Source: Cardiocondyla obscurior (taxonomy: Eukaryota > Arthropoda > Insecta > Hymenoptera > Formicidae). From it: a stretch of DNA of 64,000 nt. The stretch is from NCBI RefSeq assembly GCF_019399895.1, contig NC_091873.1:6251501-6315500 (forward strand), read 5' to 3'. The notes under the pieces were generated by a model. That model searched no databases. It saw only the letters and a list, made by a program, of their open reading frames with translations, and was not told the origin of the DNA. Shown here one piece after another: positions 48,497 to 62,168 of the stretch (positions are counted from its first letter, which is position 1; the number at the start of each line of letters is the position of its first letter). A program made the translations under genes and the position numbers.

Positions 48497-51400
48497 CGCT
48501 GGCGGCGAAATTTTCATGCGGAAGATATCGCGAGCGGAGAGCGAGAGGTGCGGTGATTGAAGCGTGCAGGTCGTGTGTTGCGGCAGGTGCTCGCCATATA
48601 TCGTAAGGATCAATTCCGACAATCGACCTAAACAGAGAGGGGAAGGGGGGAGAGTAGCATCGTCCCGAGACGCGACGGGAAACCGAATGTGATCGATGAT
48701 TCGCGGATTGATCCCCGGGTTTTCGAAAGCAGCTGGAGCGCGCGCAGCGGGGAATCCTCGCAAGAGAATTCTTTTCCGCATTAGTATGACGATATGCTGC
48801 CCAGAAAGGTACGAAACAACGTGACGCGATGCGAGGTACGCCGGCGTTTATTTTTCCAGCGACGATCGGGGAAAAAAGTCGCGCTCGCCGTCGTAATCTC
48901 GGCACCGCGGTATTTAATGTAGGAAACCTTAGGAGCTACGAGAGGACGGAACGACCCATTGTCGCCCGCGTACTGAAAAGTACCGCATTTGAAGTGCAAT
49001 GAATTACCCTTTGACGATCCGCGCGGATGGCGCGGTAATACCGAGGGACATTCCGAGCAGGGAAACGTATATCGCCGTTGAAAGACTAAACTTCATTCGT
49101 GCGTTTCTAGCGCCGTTTTCCGCGAGAAGCTTTAGAGAGGCCCGTAACACCCCCGGTAGTCGCGGGCGTAAGGAAACCTTTGAGACTCCTCCGATAGAGA
49201 CTGATTTAATGCATTCGCGGGGGCGTGCGTTCCGTTTCTCATCCCTCTTTTTATTCCGAGAGCTTTTAAATGGCTGTCGAGCGGACGCGATTACCAGCAG
49301 CAGGGTGCCTGCACGTCGTAACTAAAGCGCACAGCAGCCATTTACACTTTCGCGTCGCCACGCATTTATCGCCGGTTCTCCGATCACGAGAAAAAACGGG
49401 CACGACGTCGGTTTAATCCGCCTCTCTCTGTCTCCGTTCGTTCTGTCAAGGTAGATCCCCCGTGTCGCGCGGCCGCAAACGAAGTTGGTGGTTCGGGGAA
49501 AAAAAGTACTTTCAGACGGAAGAATCGTTTTCTCGACGCGCTTCGTCAATGCCGCCGCGTTACGCCCTTCAGACTTTTCTTATAAACCAGTGAAGCGACC
49601 CGAATCTTTTGCATGCTCCATTTTATTGGTATTCAATGAATGGGAGATTCCACGTCTCTCGTCTGCGAAGTTGGATTTTACGGGAATTTGAAGAAGGGAG
49701 ATGAGAGAAAAATACGCCGAGTGCCCCGGGTAGTGTCACACACACATATATATATATTCATACGTAATGTTATTAAGAGTAATGTCTCTATTCCCAAGAT
49801 AACGGGCCCGGTGGCAATTACGTTGATTACCCGCGCGATGCAGCGACATATCCGTAGGCGCTAATCAGCGGCGCGAGGGAACGGCCGAATCACTCCGCTC
49901 GAACGAATGATTGATCATCGAACGAGCGGCAGTGCCGGGGCACGGGTATATATAACGCGAATCCCCGAGCTGCAAACGACGTCTTCTCGCCCGGGCGAAA
50001 TTTGTTTGGGAAAACTTTATTCATTCGTAGCAAACGGTTACTCCGTTTCTACTTCCGTTCACGACGTATCTAGCGACCGTCTTCCAATGAATGATTTCAA
50101 CGGTAGCCCGGCTGTCGCCGGGATTCAGTCCTTCAGTTTGCGAATTACCGGCCAGGTGAGGTTCCGAACTTTGAGAAACTGGACGAATTACTCCTCGGAA
50201 ACTTGTCCGTTGCACGTAGCGCAATCTCGTATTTTTTTTTATTTTTTTTTTTTCCCCTCTTTTTTAGTCCGTTTTGTTACTCCTCTCGGAAAATAATTCG
50301 GGCCAACAATCCCGGGCGATTTTAATTCAAGCTATTAGCGACCGTTACACGTAATTTAATAATTGTATCTCCGACGGGAGGGTTACCAAGCATATGCGAA
50401 ACGCTGAGTGCTTCTAATGTTCCATTAAAGAGTTCTACCCGCCGACAATCCCGTCGTACTATCTTCTGCGAAACGCACACATGCTTAGAGCATTCGCCAC
50501 CCACCCACGTATTCGCGGTACGTTCGGTAAAATCCAATCGTCTACATGTGTATATCCCGAGCTGTCGAGATCTCTTAATACATTGCTTAGCCCATTTCTC
50601 ACTCCGCTCGCTAATCGATAAAGTTAAAGAAGATAAGCCGAACCGGCCGCAGAAATCCATAACGGGCTTCGGAGACAGAACGTTATTATTGCGTTTCCTA
50701 TTTCCCCGTGCTTCGCGTACAGAGCGGACCCAACCATTTCCCCACGAACAACACAATCTAAAGTTTAATCGACAGGGCGCGCAATTTCTGACTTGAGTAC
50801 ATTATCGCTTAATCTAGATTTATTACGTAATAACGAGATCATCCGCGCGATACGCGAAAACATCCACGGGGAAGAACTGCGCGAAACAATACGCGCCTAT
50901 TTAAAAACAAGGCACCCTCGGACACTTGAACGAAATTAATATCTTAAGAGCGCAGTCCCGGAGAAAAAACTTGTCGAGTAATAAGTGACTCTCGAAACGT
51001 TCGTCGTGACTTCGTCTCTTTCATTCTTTTTCTCGTTTTACTTTTATCTTCATTTTTATTTATTATCCTTTTTTTATTCCCAAAGAAAGTTTCTCCCCTT
51101 TCGGATTATTTTTTTGCGCTCGCGTGAAATACTAGATACACTTTCGTTCCCTCCGCAAACGCTCGTACGCCTGCACCCGACGCGGTAGAATGCGCCACCG
51201 AAGCTGCGGAGAGAATTTCTGATCCGCGTAAAAGAACCGCAGCGGCGGCGACCGAGGCCGCGGCCAGGATTTGCGTTGGCGATAATAAACTCGGTAGATA
51301 TCCACGGTGCGGCGGTAGACCGCTGTCAACGCGCGGCAGTTTAAAGCGACACGAGCTAGTCTCCGCAGCCGAAATCACAACCGCCGCCTGCTGCTACCTC

Positions 51401-51666
51401 CGGGCATCGGCGGGTAGGCGCCAGCCAGCGAACTTTATAGTCAGCGGAAGCCGGTGGCCCTAGTACCCATTAGTTCCTTGAGCCCCGGATACACCGCTTA
51501 ATCCAATTTGCTAACTCTCGAGCGAAGGCGTAACACACCCACCGAGCGTGACATTTATGCAGCCGGCGGAAAAGCTACACGCGCGAAATTATTGCGCAAA
51601 TAGGACGGCGAAGTACGCAAATCCTGGACGTTATGTGCCTTTGACTCCTTCTCACCCTATCTCCCC

Positions 51667-51693
51667 GGGGGGGGTAGAAGGGGGGGGAGAGGG
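51667..51693 (+). other. G-quadruplex-type motif
   Basis: Two runs of eight G plus a GGG run, with loops of a few bases. Seen directly. Confidence 0.6.
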
Positions 51694-52649
51694 AGGCGAG
51701 TTTCACCGACGGCGTTTAATTATCGACTTTGAGACTTTCGTTTCGCACGCAATTACGGAAATACGGTGTGTATCGGGCCGAAAGTAGAGTGCCCCGGTCG
51801 CGCTTGTTACGAGGAAAACGTATAGGGGGGTGGCGGGAGGAAATAAAAAAGGAAAAAAATTGAGGGGAAAAAATAACGCTTGCGCAGAAAACTGTACTTC
51901 ATTTCGAAACACCATCCTAAAATAGGTAAACGCGGGCAATCTCCTTCCACAGTTCATTATAGGACTCTTCTAAAAGACTTCTGAAAGGGCTTTCATTTTT
52001 GTGAATGCCGAGCACGAGCTGCTGGCAACGAGTCCACGAATTGCAGCGCGCGAGTTCGCAAGTCGGTGCATAATGCAGGTTGAGAGGGGGGAGGGGAGTA
52101 GTGAAGTTTACGTAATGCAGGACAATAGCGAGCCAGCTGCGCGGGCTTATTTTACCATGATTATGGAGGCCTTCATCCGACCTAGCCCGCGCAGATTGCG
52201 CATCGCGCCATAGAAAATGCGTAGCGAGATATATTAAAATTAGACAAAGAGAACCGCGCGGATAAGGGACTAGCGAAAGAAAAATTAAAAATAAAATTTC
52301 TAACCGCGCAATATATTTTTAACGCTACATTTCAGATAGAATACATTAATAATAAAATGTTTTAATAAAGAAAATTTTTTTTATTAATCGATTAAATTTG
52401 TTACAAATAAAATTTAAGTTTAACAAATTCTACAGTATCATATTTATTAATAACAAATTAATCCCAAAGACAGACAGCACATTATAGTAACATCGCAGTA
52501 TTTTATTCATGCGCGAGGATCCCGCCGATATCAAGGGTTTAGACGCGTTTTGTGTAAACGTAAAGTTTTCGGACAATGTTTGAATTAGGTGGAACAACAA
52601 GGCGAAGGTAAAACTAATTATTCGTTCCGAAAGGATATACCCGACCCCG

Positions 52650-52671
52650 AAAGAGAGAGAGAGAGAGAGAA
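52650..52671. repeat. (GA)n microsatellite
   Basis: About nine to ten GA units flanked by A-runs. Confidence 0.85.
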
Positions 52672-54399
52672 AGACCGACGAGGTCTCGAGCTGCGTTTAC
52701 GGTAGGGCGTTTACGGAACTGGTTCTCAGGCCGTCACCGGGAGGCAGACAAGCGACTGGGCTAAATGGAATTCTGCAATCGAACGGGATGAGAAGGAAAG
52801 ACCGTGCGCGTTGAGTAGAAACGTCTCTCTCGCGGAAGACGGACGTGTAAGCATCCTCGCATCGCTAATGCTCAGATCTAGACCAGTTCGGTTCGTCGCA
52901 CCCGGCTCTTTCATTTGTGACCCCGCGCGAAGAAATATTAGCAACGAGGGTTCCAAATAGCGGCGACCCTTCTAGGATAAATAGCCCGTGCGAAAAGAGA
53001 TTAATAGAGCGACCTAAAAAAAAAAATAAAAAATAAAAATAAAATAAAAAAAAAATTCTTTCCAATTCTTTCGTGTATTTCCTTTGACGTTATTAAACTT
53101 ACGAGGTTGACAAGACGCTCGCAAATAATATCACCCTTTCGTTTCACGAGGGCTGCGCGGCACGTCCATTCAAAACTCTCTGAAACATGTTTTGACATCA
53201 CCGATCCCGAGACATCGAGAGAAACGTGTATAACATGATTTGATAATTTACGTTACTAAAAATTGAGACGAAAAAAAAATTATGATAGGCGAAATAAAAA
53301 TACGGAATTGAATAAAAAGGAAATAATCGAATAAAAGAAATAAATATCTCTCGAGTTAATTAAATTCGATAAAAAGTCTAAAATCAATGTAAAACATATA
53401 GAAATTAAACGTACATAACATTTACATCAGTCGATCGACGGAAAACGCAATTTTTACGCGTTTGCTTCATGTCGAGTGGCGTCATTATCTCTGCTCGTTG
53501 TCGATCGTAATTCCACGAAGCCGTTTAAAAAGTGCGGACAAATAGAGATCCACGGAAATATATTGCCGCAGCGAGAAAAGTAAAATGAAAAGGAAGCCGG
53601 GGGTTGAGAGCGTTCGCGAAGACAAATAAGCTCTTATTTCGTCCGAACGGCAAATTAAACATCGGTAAAAGTTATCGCGACCTTAAGCATATTAATAGCA
53701 CGTTTCATTATGACGCAAATAATTAAAGAGGATGAAGGTCTCGCTCGCGTGAATATCTAGACTACCTAATTTAATTGCGTGTGCATATTATAGATCGTGC
53801 GTTTATACAGCGTGAAATGTACGCTTATTTCTTTGCGGAAAAACGGATGCGAGGTTAATAATCGCCGCGGATGCTATCGCGTCGAATTTAAATGCCGCGC
53901 ATTTGCGCAAGTCTTGCGAATTTATTCATGAACAACGCACCGCGGCGGACGTAAGTGTATATAATTATAAATTTTATGTGCGTGCCACGAGCAAACTTGT
54001 GGGTTAAACGCCTCGAGTGGACGAGGCACACAGACGATATAATAACGAACAACAATTAATTCCTATTAGATCAATTGAACCAACCGCAGTGCTAGTTGAT
54101 CGTAAAGAAAAGGTAGTCTTAACGAGAAATAATAGATCACGTGTTACGATAATGCAGCAACGATCTTAATCAACTTTTATTAACCCGTGAATGTAGCCCG
54201 TTCGACGATTCAGTGACAACAGATAGGATTCAGGCGGCGCGCGAATGCGCCTCGACGTATCTACTTTCGAATAAAATCACACGACTCAATCGGCAGGGGG
54301 TTCCCAGCAAACGCGACACCTTCGCGTAGCAATTGCCGTCAGTTTAAATGTATTTACGGGCAAGCGTGATCTTTTTGTATTATTCTTTTATTACTTTCT

Positions 54400-55039
54400 G
54401 AGTTACATACTCAAATTTATTTAGTCAATCTGATTTTACAGCTGGTGGGTTAGATCGCGTAGATTAAATTTATTTCTTTACTAGCTCGGTGACCAGCTTG
54501 GTACTAGACATACATTATAATAATGTATTTATTATTAAGTGACTATCTTCAAAAAAATTAAGTTGTCATTTAAAAAAAAAGAAACAAAATCTGTCTAGTA
54601 TCGGTCGTATAGTTTTTGTCCGGCGTGTACTGTGTATCTAAATAGATGCCTAAACTTTTTTCGTCGCGCATTTGTTTACTGTTGTGATTTGATCTTACGC
54701 AAAGCTCGCTCGACTACCGAAATCGCCGAGCAAACCGGTTCTCGCCGTCCGCCACCCGCGCGTCCTTCGCCTAGCGAACTTGGAATGCGAGGACTGCCGG
54801 CCGATGAAAACACACGCACGTACTTACACTATCGCGACGGTCCGCGGGCCCGGGATAGGTCAGGACACGCAGCAGACTTAGCACGCGGCGAAAAACGTAT
54901 AGATTTCTAGCTTTTCTAGCTCGTTATCAGATAGTAATAATTAGCTAATCAATTCGTGATTTATCTCGCGGCTGTCTAGAAAAACTGTCCAGCACTGAGC
55001 CAGAAATATAGCATTCAAAACGTACTAAGTACTTGATAA
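54400..55039 (+). repeat. Interspersed repeat family, copy 2
   Basis: Direct-orientation partner of 33885-34534, about 20.5 kb away, with CCGGCGTGTAC at 54620. Copy 2 has a small insertion TGTGTAT after that block. From about 54936 the right end is inverted compared with copy 1 (for example TACTTGATA at its end against TATCAAGTA in copy 1). A short open frame (54632-54910) parallels a frame in copy 1 (NRYLNFF / NRCLNFF, then RPPPARP in both), but both look decayed. Confidence 0.75.
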
Positions 55040-58000
55040 TTTTTACTTAACAAGCTTTCACATTCAACATGTGTTTGGCACAAATTTATCTATCATACTT
55101 TTGCGCTCGTAAAAAAAAAAAAAAGCGTTTAAGGAATCGAAGACTGGCGCGCCGCGAACCGTTAACATATTTTCCCATCGCCGCGAGCGAAGTGACATTC
55201 GAAAAACGAAATTTCCGCGAATTTTTATGACTCGCACTTCTCTTGGCAACCCTCGAATATATTTCCAAATAAAGCTTTCACCGTTCTCCGAGTTTCAGGC
55301 AGCCACTGGCTGCCACGAGAAAAGTATAACAAGAGCAAAGCGTTTCTGCGAAGCGCGGCACACGACACGGTCGCGCAACGGCTGTTCCCAATTTTTTTTT
55401 TTTCCTCCTCGCATAAATCTATCAGCATCGCGACACGATGCGCCTTTCGCACGTTGCGTATATGAACTCCGCGAGGTCAAGGGCCGGCGATATTAAGAAG
55501 AAGGCGACGCGATACGGATCGTAAGATTGGAACTTTCTGCGCGTTAATCTCGCATATGTCGCCCTGTCGTTCCTTGTCGCTTCAGCTGGTGCCACGCACC
55601 CCTTACCCGGCCGGAGATATTTGACGTTAATGATTATTAAGTAACCGGCACCCTCCACACTCATCGGCTAATTGCTCAGTCTCAATACGTTCCGCGCCTG
55701 CATCGTGGTTGATTAAAAAAAAATTACCGACGATTTTTTTATTAAGGTTTTTTTCTCCTCCGGGGAAAGAAAAAAGATGAAAGGGGAAGGGGACGTTATT
55801 ACGGCGCTGATATTTTTTCGTCGCGATAAATGCACCTACTTAAAACTACCGCCAACGGTGCATTGACTTAACAAATATTTATCGAGTCGATACGAGTAGG
55901 TAACGTTGCGTCGCGCGGGTACGATAACGCACATGTCACGGTGACAATAACGTCGTGCGACGACGCGGTGAGATTTGCCTTAGCGAGCGCAGCGCATTTG
56001 GATCCACGCGACATTCGACAGACTTTTAGAAATGTATCGAGTTCGCGGGGAAAATTTATTCGAGAGTCATAAATATGTACTTGCGCGGTGAAAATAGGAA
56101 AATGGAAAAATGTGCGATGTTACATTCGCGAAAATTCTGACGAATTTTGCAGCGGAGTTAATTTTTGACAGATACACAACGGGACGTCGTTAGCATTTAA
56201 ACTGCACGCGCGTCTAATTACGTCTTCGCCTTGTCGTGCGAGTGCAATAAAATTAAGTAACACGGTATGTAATGTAACAGTTGATATTGAGATAATTATG
56301 GACGGGGGGAAAGAAAATAGAAGCGGTCCGTCTGCAGTGACTTTATCCGCACTGTGCCGGAATTAAACGAGGAGATGTTAAAGAGATTCGAATATTTATA
56401 AAGCGCGTCGGTTTTTTTTTATGCGTGTCTCTGTTCCTACTAGAATTGCTTTGTGCACGTTTTTTTTTTTTACGTCCTGAGTGAGGTCTTCGGCGTCGCG
56501 TTAGGAATTTGCCGTTCCTTTTAGCAGGCAAATTATTAAAAGATAAAAGAAAGTCTGAGTATTCCGCGGAATTTTCAGTTTTTTTTTTCTTAATTTTTTA
56601 TTTTATTTTATTATTTTTTTTTCCCCCGAGTACTCTGGTCTTACATTATATATTTACTTCGAGAGGAAGGAAAATATTCTGAGTACAACTTGAACAACGT
56701 TACTATAATATTATACTACAAAAGATGTATTATTTATAATATTTCCGTGCTGATGTCCTCAAACTTCTTTATCGCACTCCCTTTGAACGACCCGCTGGCC
56801 GAGAATTTAAAGGAGCCGCGCGCTGCGCGTTAGATAAATGGTTTAATAACCCGAAAACGATAACTACCGCGCAAATGTCTCCCATAATTCGTGGCTCCCC
56901 GGGAACGTAGTAGCGCAACGACCGACCCCGAAAGCCGTAACGCCGCGTTTATGTGCTACGCCGCGACTGCACGTGTATATGCATTTCCTTCGTGTCCTGA
57001 CGCGGGCACGTCCGCCCCGCTGGCGTTTGTACCGCCGCGTTACAATGATTGCAACGGCAACAATTATGTGGCGCGTACAAGGGAGGGAAGGAGGCAAATG
57101 GTCGCCTCCCCAACGATCATTAACGTCGAATTCTCTTAGCGCGGACCCCGCAAATCCTCGCGGCATGCCGCGGTATATCCCGGGGATGCCGGAGCATTGC
57201 ATCTTCGCGGTAGGCACGGCGGCGTAACCGCGAGGAACAACAACCGGCAAACCGAGGCTAAAGTTACTAACAACAAGCTCGTAAGTTCTCGACCTCGCGG
57301 GCGCATTTACTTTAAGGATTCTCTCCTCCTCCTCTTTCCTCCTCCATCCCCCGGACCTTCCGTTGGTTCCGAGTGCATACGCGCCATTTAGGTTTACGTT
57401 GCGCGCACGTGCGAATATTGTCTTTAAATAAGTGTACTTGCCCCTCTCCCCCTCCCCCCTCCGCCTTCCGCTCCGCAACGACGTCTGTATCCAAAGGCGC
57501 GGTTAAAAATAATGTCGTTTACTTTATACGTCGTTTTCATCAAAGTGAAATAGGATAAAGAGAAAAGGTACCTACATTTGTTATACGCCGAACAGGCCGC
57601 GGAGTGTTTTAAGAGCCCTTCGCGGGAGGAAATGCATAAAGTAATAAAAATGGAGATTAGACCAGCGGGGGTAAAACGGCGTATAAAAGCTAACGTTGAT
57701 GAAAGCACATTACGCGGGCAGAAATATTCAATACGGCAAAAATGTCGGCGCGGCCCGGGACATTTCAATTCCCAATTTACGATCCGGCGTTTATTTTTCG
57801 CTAAATAGTAATAAAACTATATAATCGTCCTCGTTACGCAGCGCAGAGTCCACCGGATACAATTTTGCCCCCGCGTGCAGAATTAAATTGCATTACTATT
57901 ATATTTATTATACACCTATAAAAGGGAAATGCATATAAAATTTTATGTTATGCCAACGTACTAGTATTCCATTTTAACGGTCCGTGTAATTTATTACCTC

Positions 58001-60132
58001 TCCGCACAAAGAACGGCGTGTAAGCGAAGATAGCACCGGCGTCATAACCGGGATGTTTTCGTACCGTACGTACGCGCGCATAACAAATATCCCGTTGCGA
58101 CTAAAGCGTACGATCTTCTACGCTTGGAATCGGTTAACGCCGAGACGTATCGCGAACGCTTTTAGCAGGCGTGACCCTTCGGGCGCCCAGATTTTGCCGG
58201 CGCGCGTGTTCCCCCGCGAGGTGGTAACGTCGGGCGGCGACGGTTTTCTTGCACGCGCTTTATTATATACGTCGTAACCGGCATAACGCATACGCGTGTA
58301 CGACACGTAAACAGGAGCGGCCCGTGCGACCACGTCCATTTGCGCCTATCGCGCTTAACGTGTCGTTTAATCTGCGAGGCGTTCACGCGCCGTATCTCGC
58401 TTTATTCCCTCTTCCCCCCTGCGCGCGAAACGGACGGCCGGGCGCGTTTGCACGAAGTGACAAAACCTGTTTCCAGGCCGCCATCGAGGAGGAGAACGTA
58501 GATGTAAAGGAGCCAGGGGGGTAGGTAAGCTACACGGGGCCGAGAAACCAGAAGAAAGATCGCATGTACACGAGGGGGAGGGAAAGAAAGGCAAGGGCGA
58601 TCGTGAAAGGGCCGGTTTGCCGCGACCGAGGCATTAAATCTCACGAATATTCGCGTCACGAAACACGCGCTGCGCCGGAATTAAAATCGAGGATACGTAA
58701 TAACCGAGTATATTTAAGCTCGAGCGTAAATTACCTATCGAAAAATCAAATCGATTAATTTTCTTAGTACCGCAAAGTCTTATGTCGTTGGAATAATTGA
58801 GCTCGAAACGGCAACGTAAGATCGTAATGAATTACCAACGGGTCAAACGTGTCAAAAACTCGTAATGGAACGTACGAAAGTAATTAATAAATAGGGCAAT
58901 TTGCGCCGTAACGTTGATAGTTGGACTTTAATGCCGACCGTCCGCGGTAAGACGGATCGGGAGTAACGTGCAAGCATCCGCGGCTGCTTGGGAAATGTCT
59001 CATTATCGAAAGTGCCTCGTCGATGAAAGGGACTAAAATAATTATCGCACGTTTTTGAGCTCATTCGGGAAACGCGGCGAAAGCCAGGCCTCCCGGGCAA
59101 AACGATTGTTAGCACAAGCCTAATCACGGAAAGTCGATCCGAGATTGATCCCGCACGAACGGATTCCCGATTTTCAAACCGCAGGATGATATAATACGCG
59201 AGAATTATCCCGCAGATAGGCAAGATCCGCCGATCAGACTCGATCAAATATTTGCTTATGTGCGAAAGTCATATTGAATATCAGAAATCGACGCGGAGTG
59301 ATTAAAAGCGAGTAAAGGTAGAGAGAGAAGATAAAAAAAAGGAAAAAAAAACGAGAGAGCCTCGACGGGAAGCGCGTGCACGAATTGCAAGTTTGTGAAA
59401 ACCACGAGATCGTATAATGGAATGAGAAAAATCGGTGAGCCAGGAAAAAAGATAGGGCTAATACAATACTGATACCGTATTCGTTGAACAAGCGCAGTGC
59501 ACTTCAATAAACCGTAAGCAAAATTGACGAAAGATAAATTCTGGCAAAGGCAATATCTAATATTTGAAGGCATCCCCGAGTGCTCGCTCGTCGATGCGAC
59601 GCATCGATATCATTTATTAAAACATCGAAGACATCACTCACGCAATTATTAGCTATGAAATATTTAACACGAATTAATTACCCTTCGTCTTGTCACTTAC
59701 TCGCGTCGATTACCGAAAGTTTTTCCCCAAGGATCCCTTCGCGAAGATTTTATTTTCTCGGAGAATTCATCTTCCCCGAAAAAAAAAAATTTTTATTGTG
59801 CCCTCCTTCGAGAGCGCGTAAAGATCAATTAAACTCAGCTTCAATGCGCAACATCTAATGAATGAGGTACAGCGAGGATGTTGAAAGGGGTTATAAATTA
59901 AACTTGATAATTAAATATCAGCGATAACGCGTTCCGAGCAAGTCGGAAATAAGTAAGAAAATCGTTTCCTCTCGCGGCGGTGGCTGTAGTTAACGACGAC
60001 GTGCGGTGGAACAATGGGATTTAACCGACCCGCTCGCGATATTTCCGCTTGATTACAACGTAAATACCTACTCGACCCATCGGCGAGTTCATACATTCAC
60101 GGCGAAAGCGCTGACGTCGTAAATATTACGGA

Positions 60133-60171
60133 TTCATGTCGTCGTCGCCGTCGTAGTCGTCGTCGTCGCAA
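60133..60171. repeat. (GTC)n / (CGT)n trinucleotide tract
   Basis: Imperfect GTC triplet repeat with GCC and AGT interruptions. No open frame with a start uses it. Confidence 0.75.
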
Positions 60172-62135
60172 GAACTCCCGGACGTCTGGGTGATCCCCCG
60201 AGGATTTTCCTATGGCGATTTTTCACTCGGCTCGAGAAAGGACGTCTTCCGAGGCCGGGAGAATAGAGCCCCGGCGTCACCTGCACGTTGGCGAAAACAG
60301 ATTTTTCAAATCCGTCGCTTTGGCGCCTCCTTTCCCTCCCTCCCTCCCTCCATTTTCCCTCTCAGCTCCGCCGCCACGAGAATTGTAAGAATTTCCGTTC
60401 GACCCCGACTTCGTCTCGCGCGACGGATGAATTTCGCGAATTGAATTTCCTGATGCTGACAGTGGGACATGCAAAAAGCGCTTGGGGCGCACCCGCTCGA
60501 TGTCTACATCGGTTCTCGCGATTCGACATTTTCACGATGCATCGCGTATATTGACTCCATATTACCATAGAATATTGGCAACGAGAAAGAGAGACAGAGA
60601 AAAAAAAAAAAAGAAAAAGAGAGAGAGGAAAAAAGGCAAAAAAAAAAAATTGCAACTCACACCTATAATAAATATTCAATCTTTCTTTTAATTAATTACT
60701 TTTCACGTTTAATAATTTTTCCGTCAGATAAGAAAAAGAGAATGCGAATAATTCGGTAACGTCCAACGTGTTATTCGGTAATGATGTTTAACGTCAAAGT
60801 ATTTTATAAGTGAAAAATTTATCTGTCATCAGCAGGCACGATATGCTAATGTAAAATCCGCGCGGTGAGTTTTATAATTATACATACCGGCTTGGTATTA
60901 TAAAATTAATTCTAAATAAGGAAACGTTAAATTTCTCTGCAATTTAATCTGAGCCCATAATTTCTGCCCGTGAAATAAATAACATTATAATCCCGAAAGT
61001 AGCCGCGAAGAACGAGCCCTTCCCGTCTTCCATTTATATGAAGCTTAATTTGATAAGTTATAAAGCTTAACTTTTCCCACAATTTCTTTAAACAATTTCG
61101 TAATTAAATTCATCAAAATTAATTAAGCGCGTACTTAAATTAATCAAGGAACGTAATGTTAAACGTAATTTAATATCGTACAATTAGCTGTTTGTTATCC
61201 TTCTCTGATCGTTAAGATATTCTCTCGGAAAGGAATTATCCCCCCCGTCCTAAGAATACCGAGCGAATCGTAAATCCGTCATTTGGAAAAAACACCGTCC
61301 GGGCATAATATTTTTAATGCTATTTTTAATCCGTATTTTTAGCACTCCGCGAATTCTTCCGGATTAAAACCACCGCGCGCTCTCTTCTGCGCGCTAATCT
61401 TAGGCACAGAGACAGAGAAACATGCGCGTTAATTTTGTTGCAGCGATCGTGTTGCTTTTGCCGAGCAGCATGTTTCCCCTTCGAAAGTTATTTCGCGAGC
61501 TTGCATCGTATCGGAGAAAATACACGGGCGTCATCACGCGCGACATTTCTCATTTTGCTAGGCGCGCGGCGTGCTCGCCCGCGACGTTCGCAGCGAGAGA
61601 AAGAGAAAGAGAAGGTAAAGCGAAAAATCCAAGAACGTGACCGTAATCTACAAAAAAATTCTCGGCCGACTAGATGCGCAAAAAAAAAGAAAAAAAGCTC
61701 TCTCGCGGCCCCCGAAAATCTTTGCGTCGCATCTGCCTCGGCGAGAACATACTTCACCGCGAGACATAGGGATGCTGCGGAGTCGATAAGAGAGCCTTCG
61801 GTTTTTCTCGACTCGTCTATGCTTCTTTCTCTCCCAATTGTACATCGACCCTCGAAGGCAAAATTCGATTAAATTCACGACTTACGTAAAGTTCGCCATA
61901 AAGATAAAGTTTGAAATTATAGAATTTACAGAAACGAAGGAAAAAAAAAGAAAAAAAAATGATTCAGTCTCGCGTCATAAACCCATGGTAGAAAATATTT
62001 TTCAACTTTTATATCCAACGCCAAAAGAGATTTTCCGATAACGACGGGAAAAAGATCGCGCATATGCCCCCCATTCCCCGTCTTGTTTTGCGCGTATGAG
62101 AAATGAGTCTACTAAAAAAGTGTCGCAAAAGGTTA

Positions 62136-62168
62136 AATATATATATATATAGGTATATATATATATAT
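62136..62168. repeat. (TA)n microsatellite
   Basis: TA run interrupted once by GG. Seen directly. Confidence 0.9.

Larger units (their letters stand above)
43747..54399. other. Gene-free stretch right of the repeated-exon locus
   Basis: AT-rich to about 45.4 kb, then mixed. No coding exon could be supported. Contents seen: a (CCCA)n tract, an ACGCCAGCT hairpin at 48473-48496, an AT microsatellite near 49742-49760, G-run tracts near 51.7 kb and a (GA)n tract at 52.65 kb. Exons downstream of the GTGAGT donor at 43513 should lie here if the transcript continues, but none could be picked out. Confidence 0.45.
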
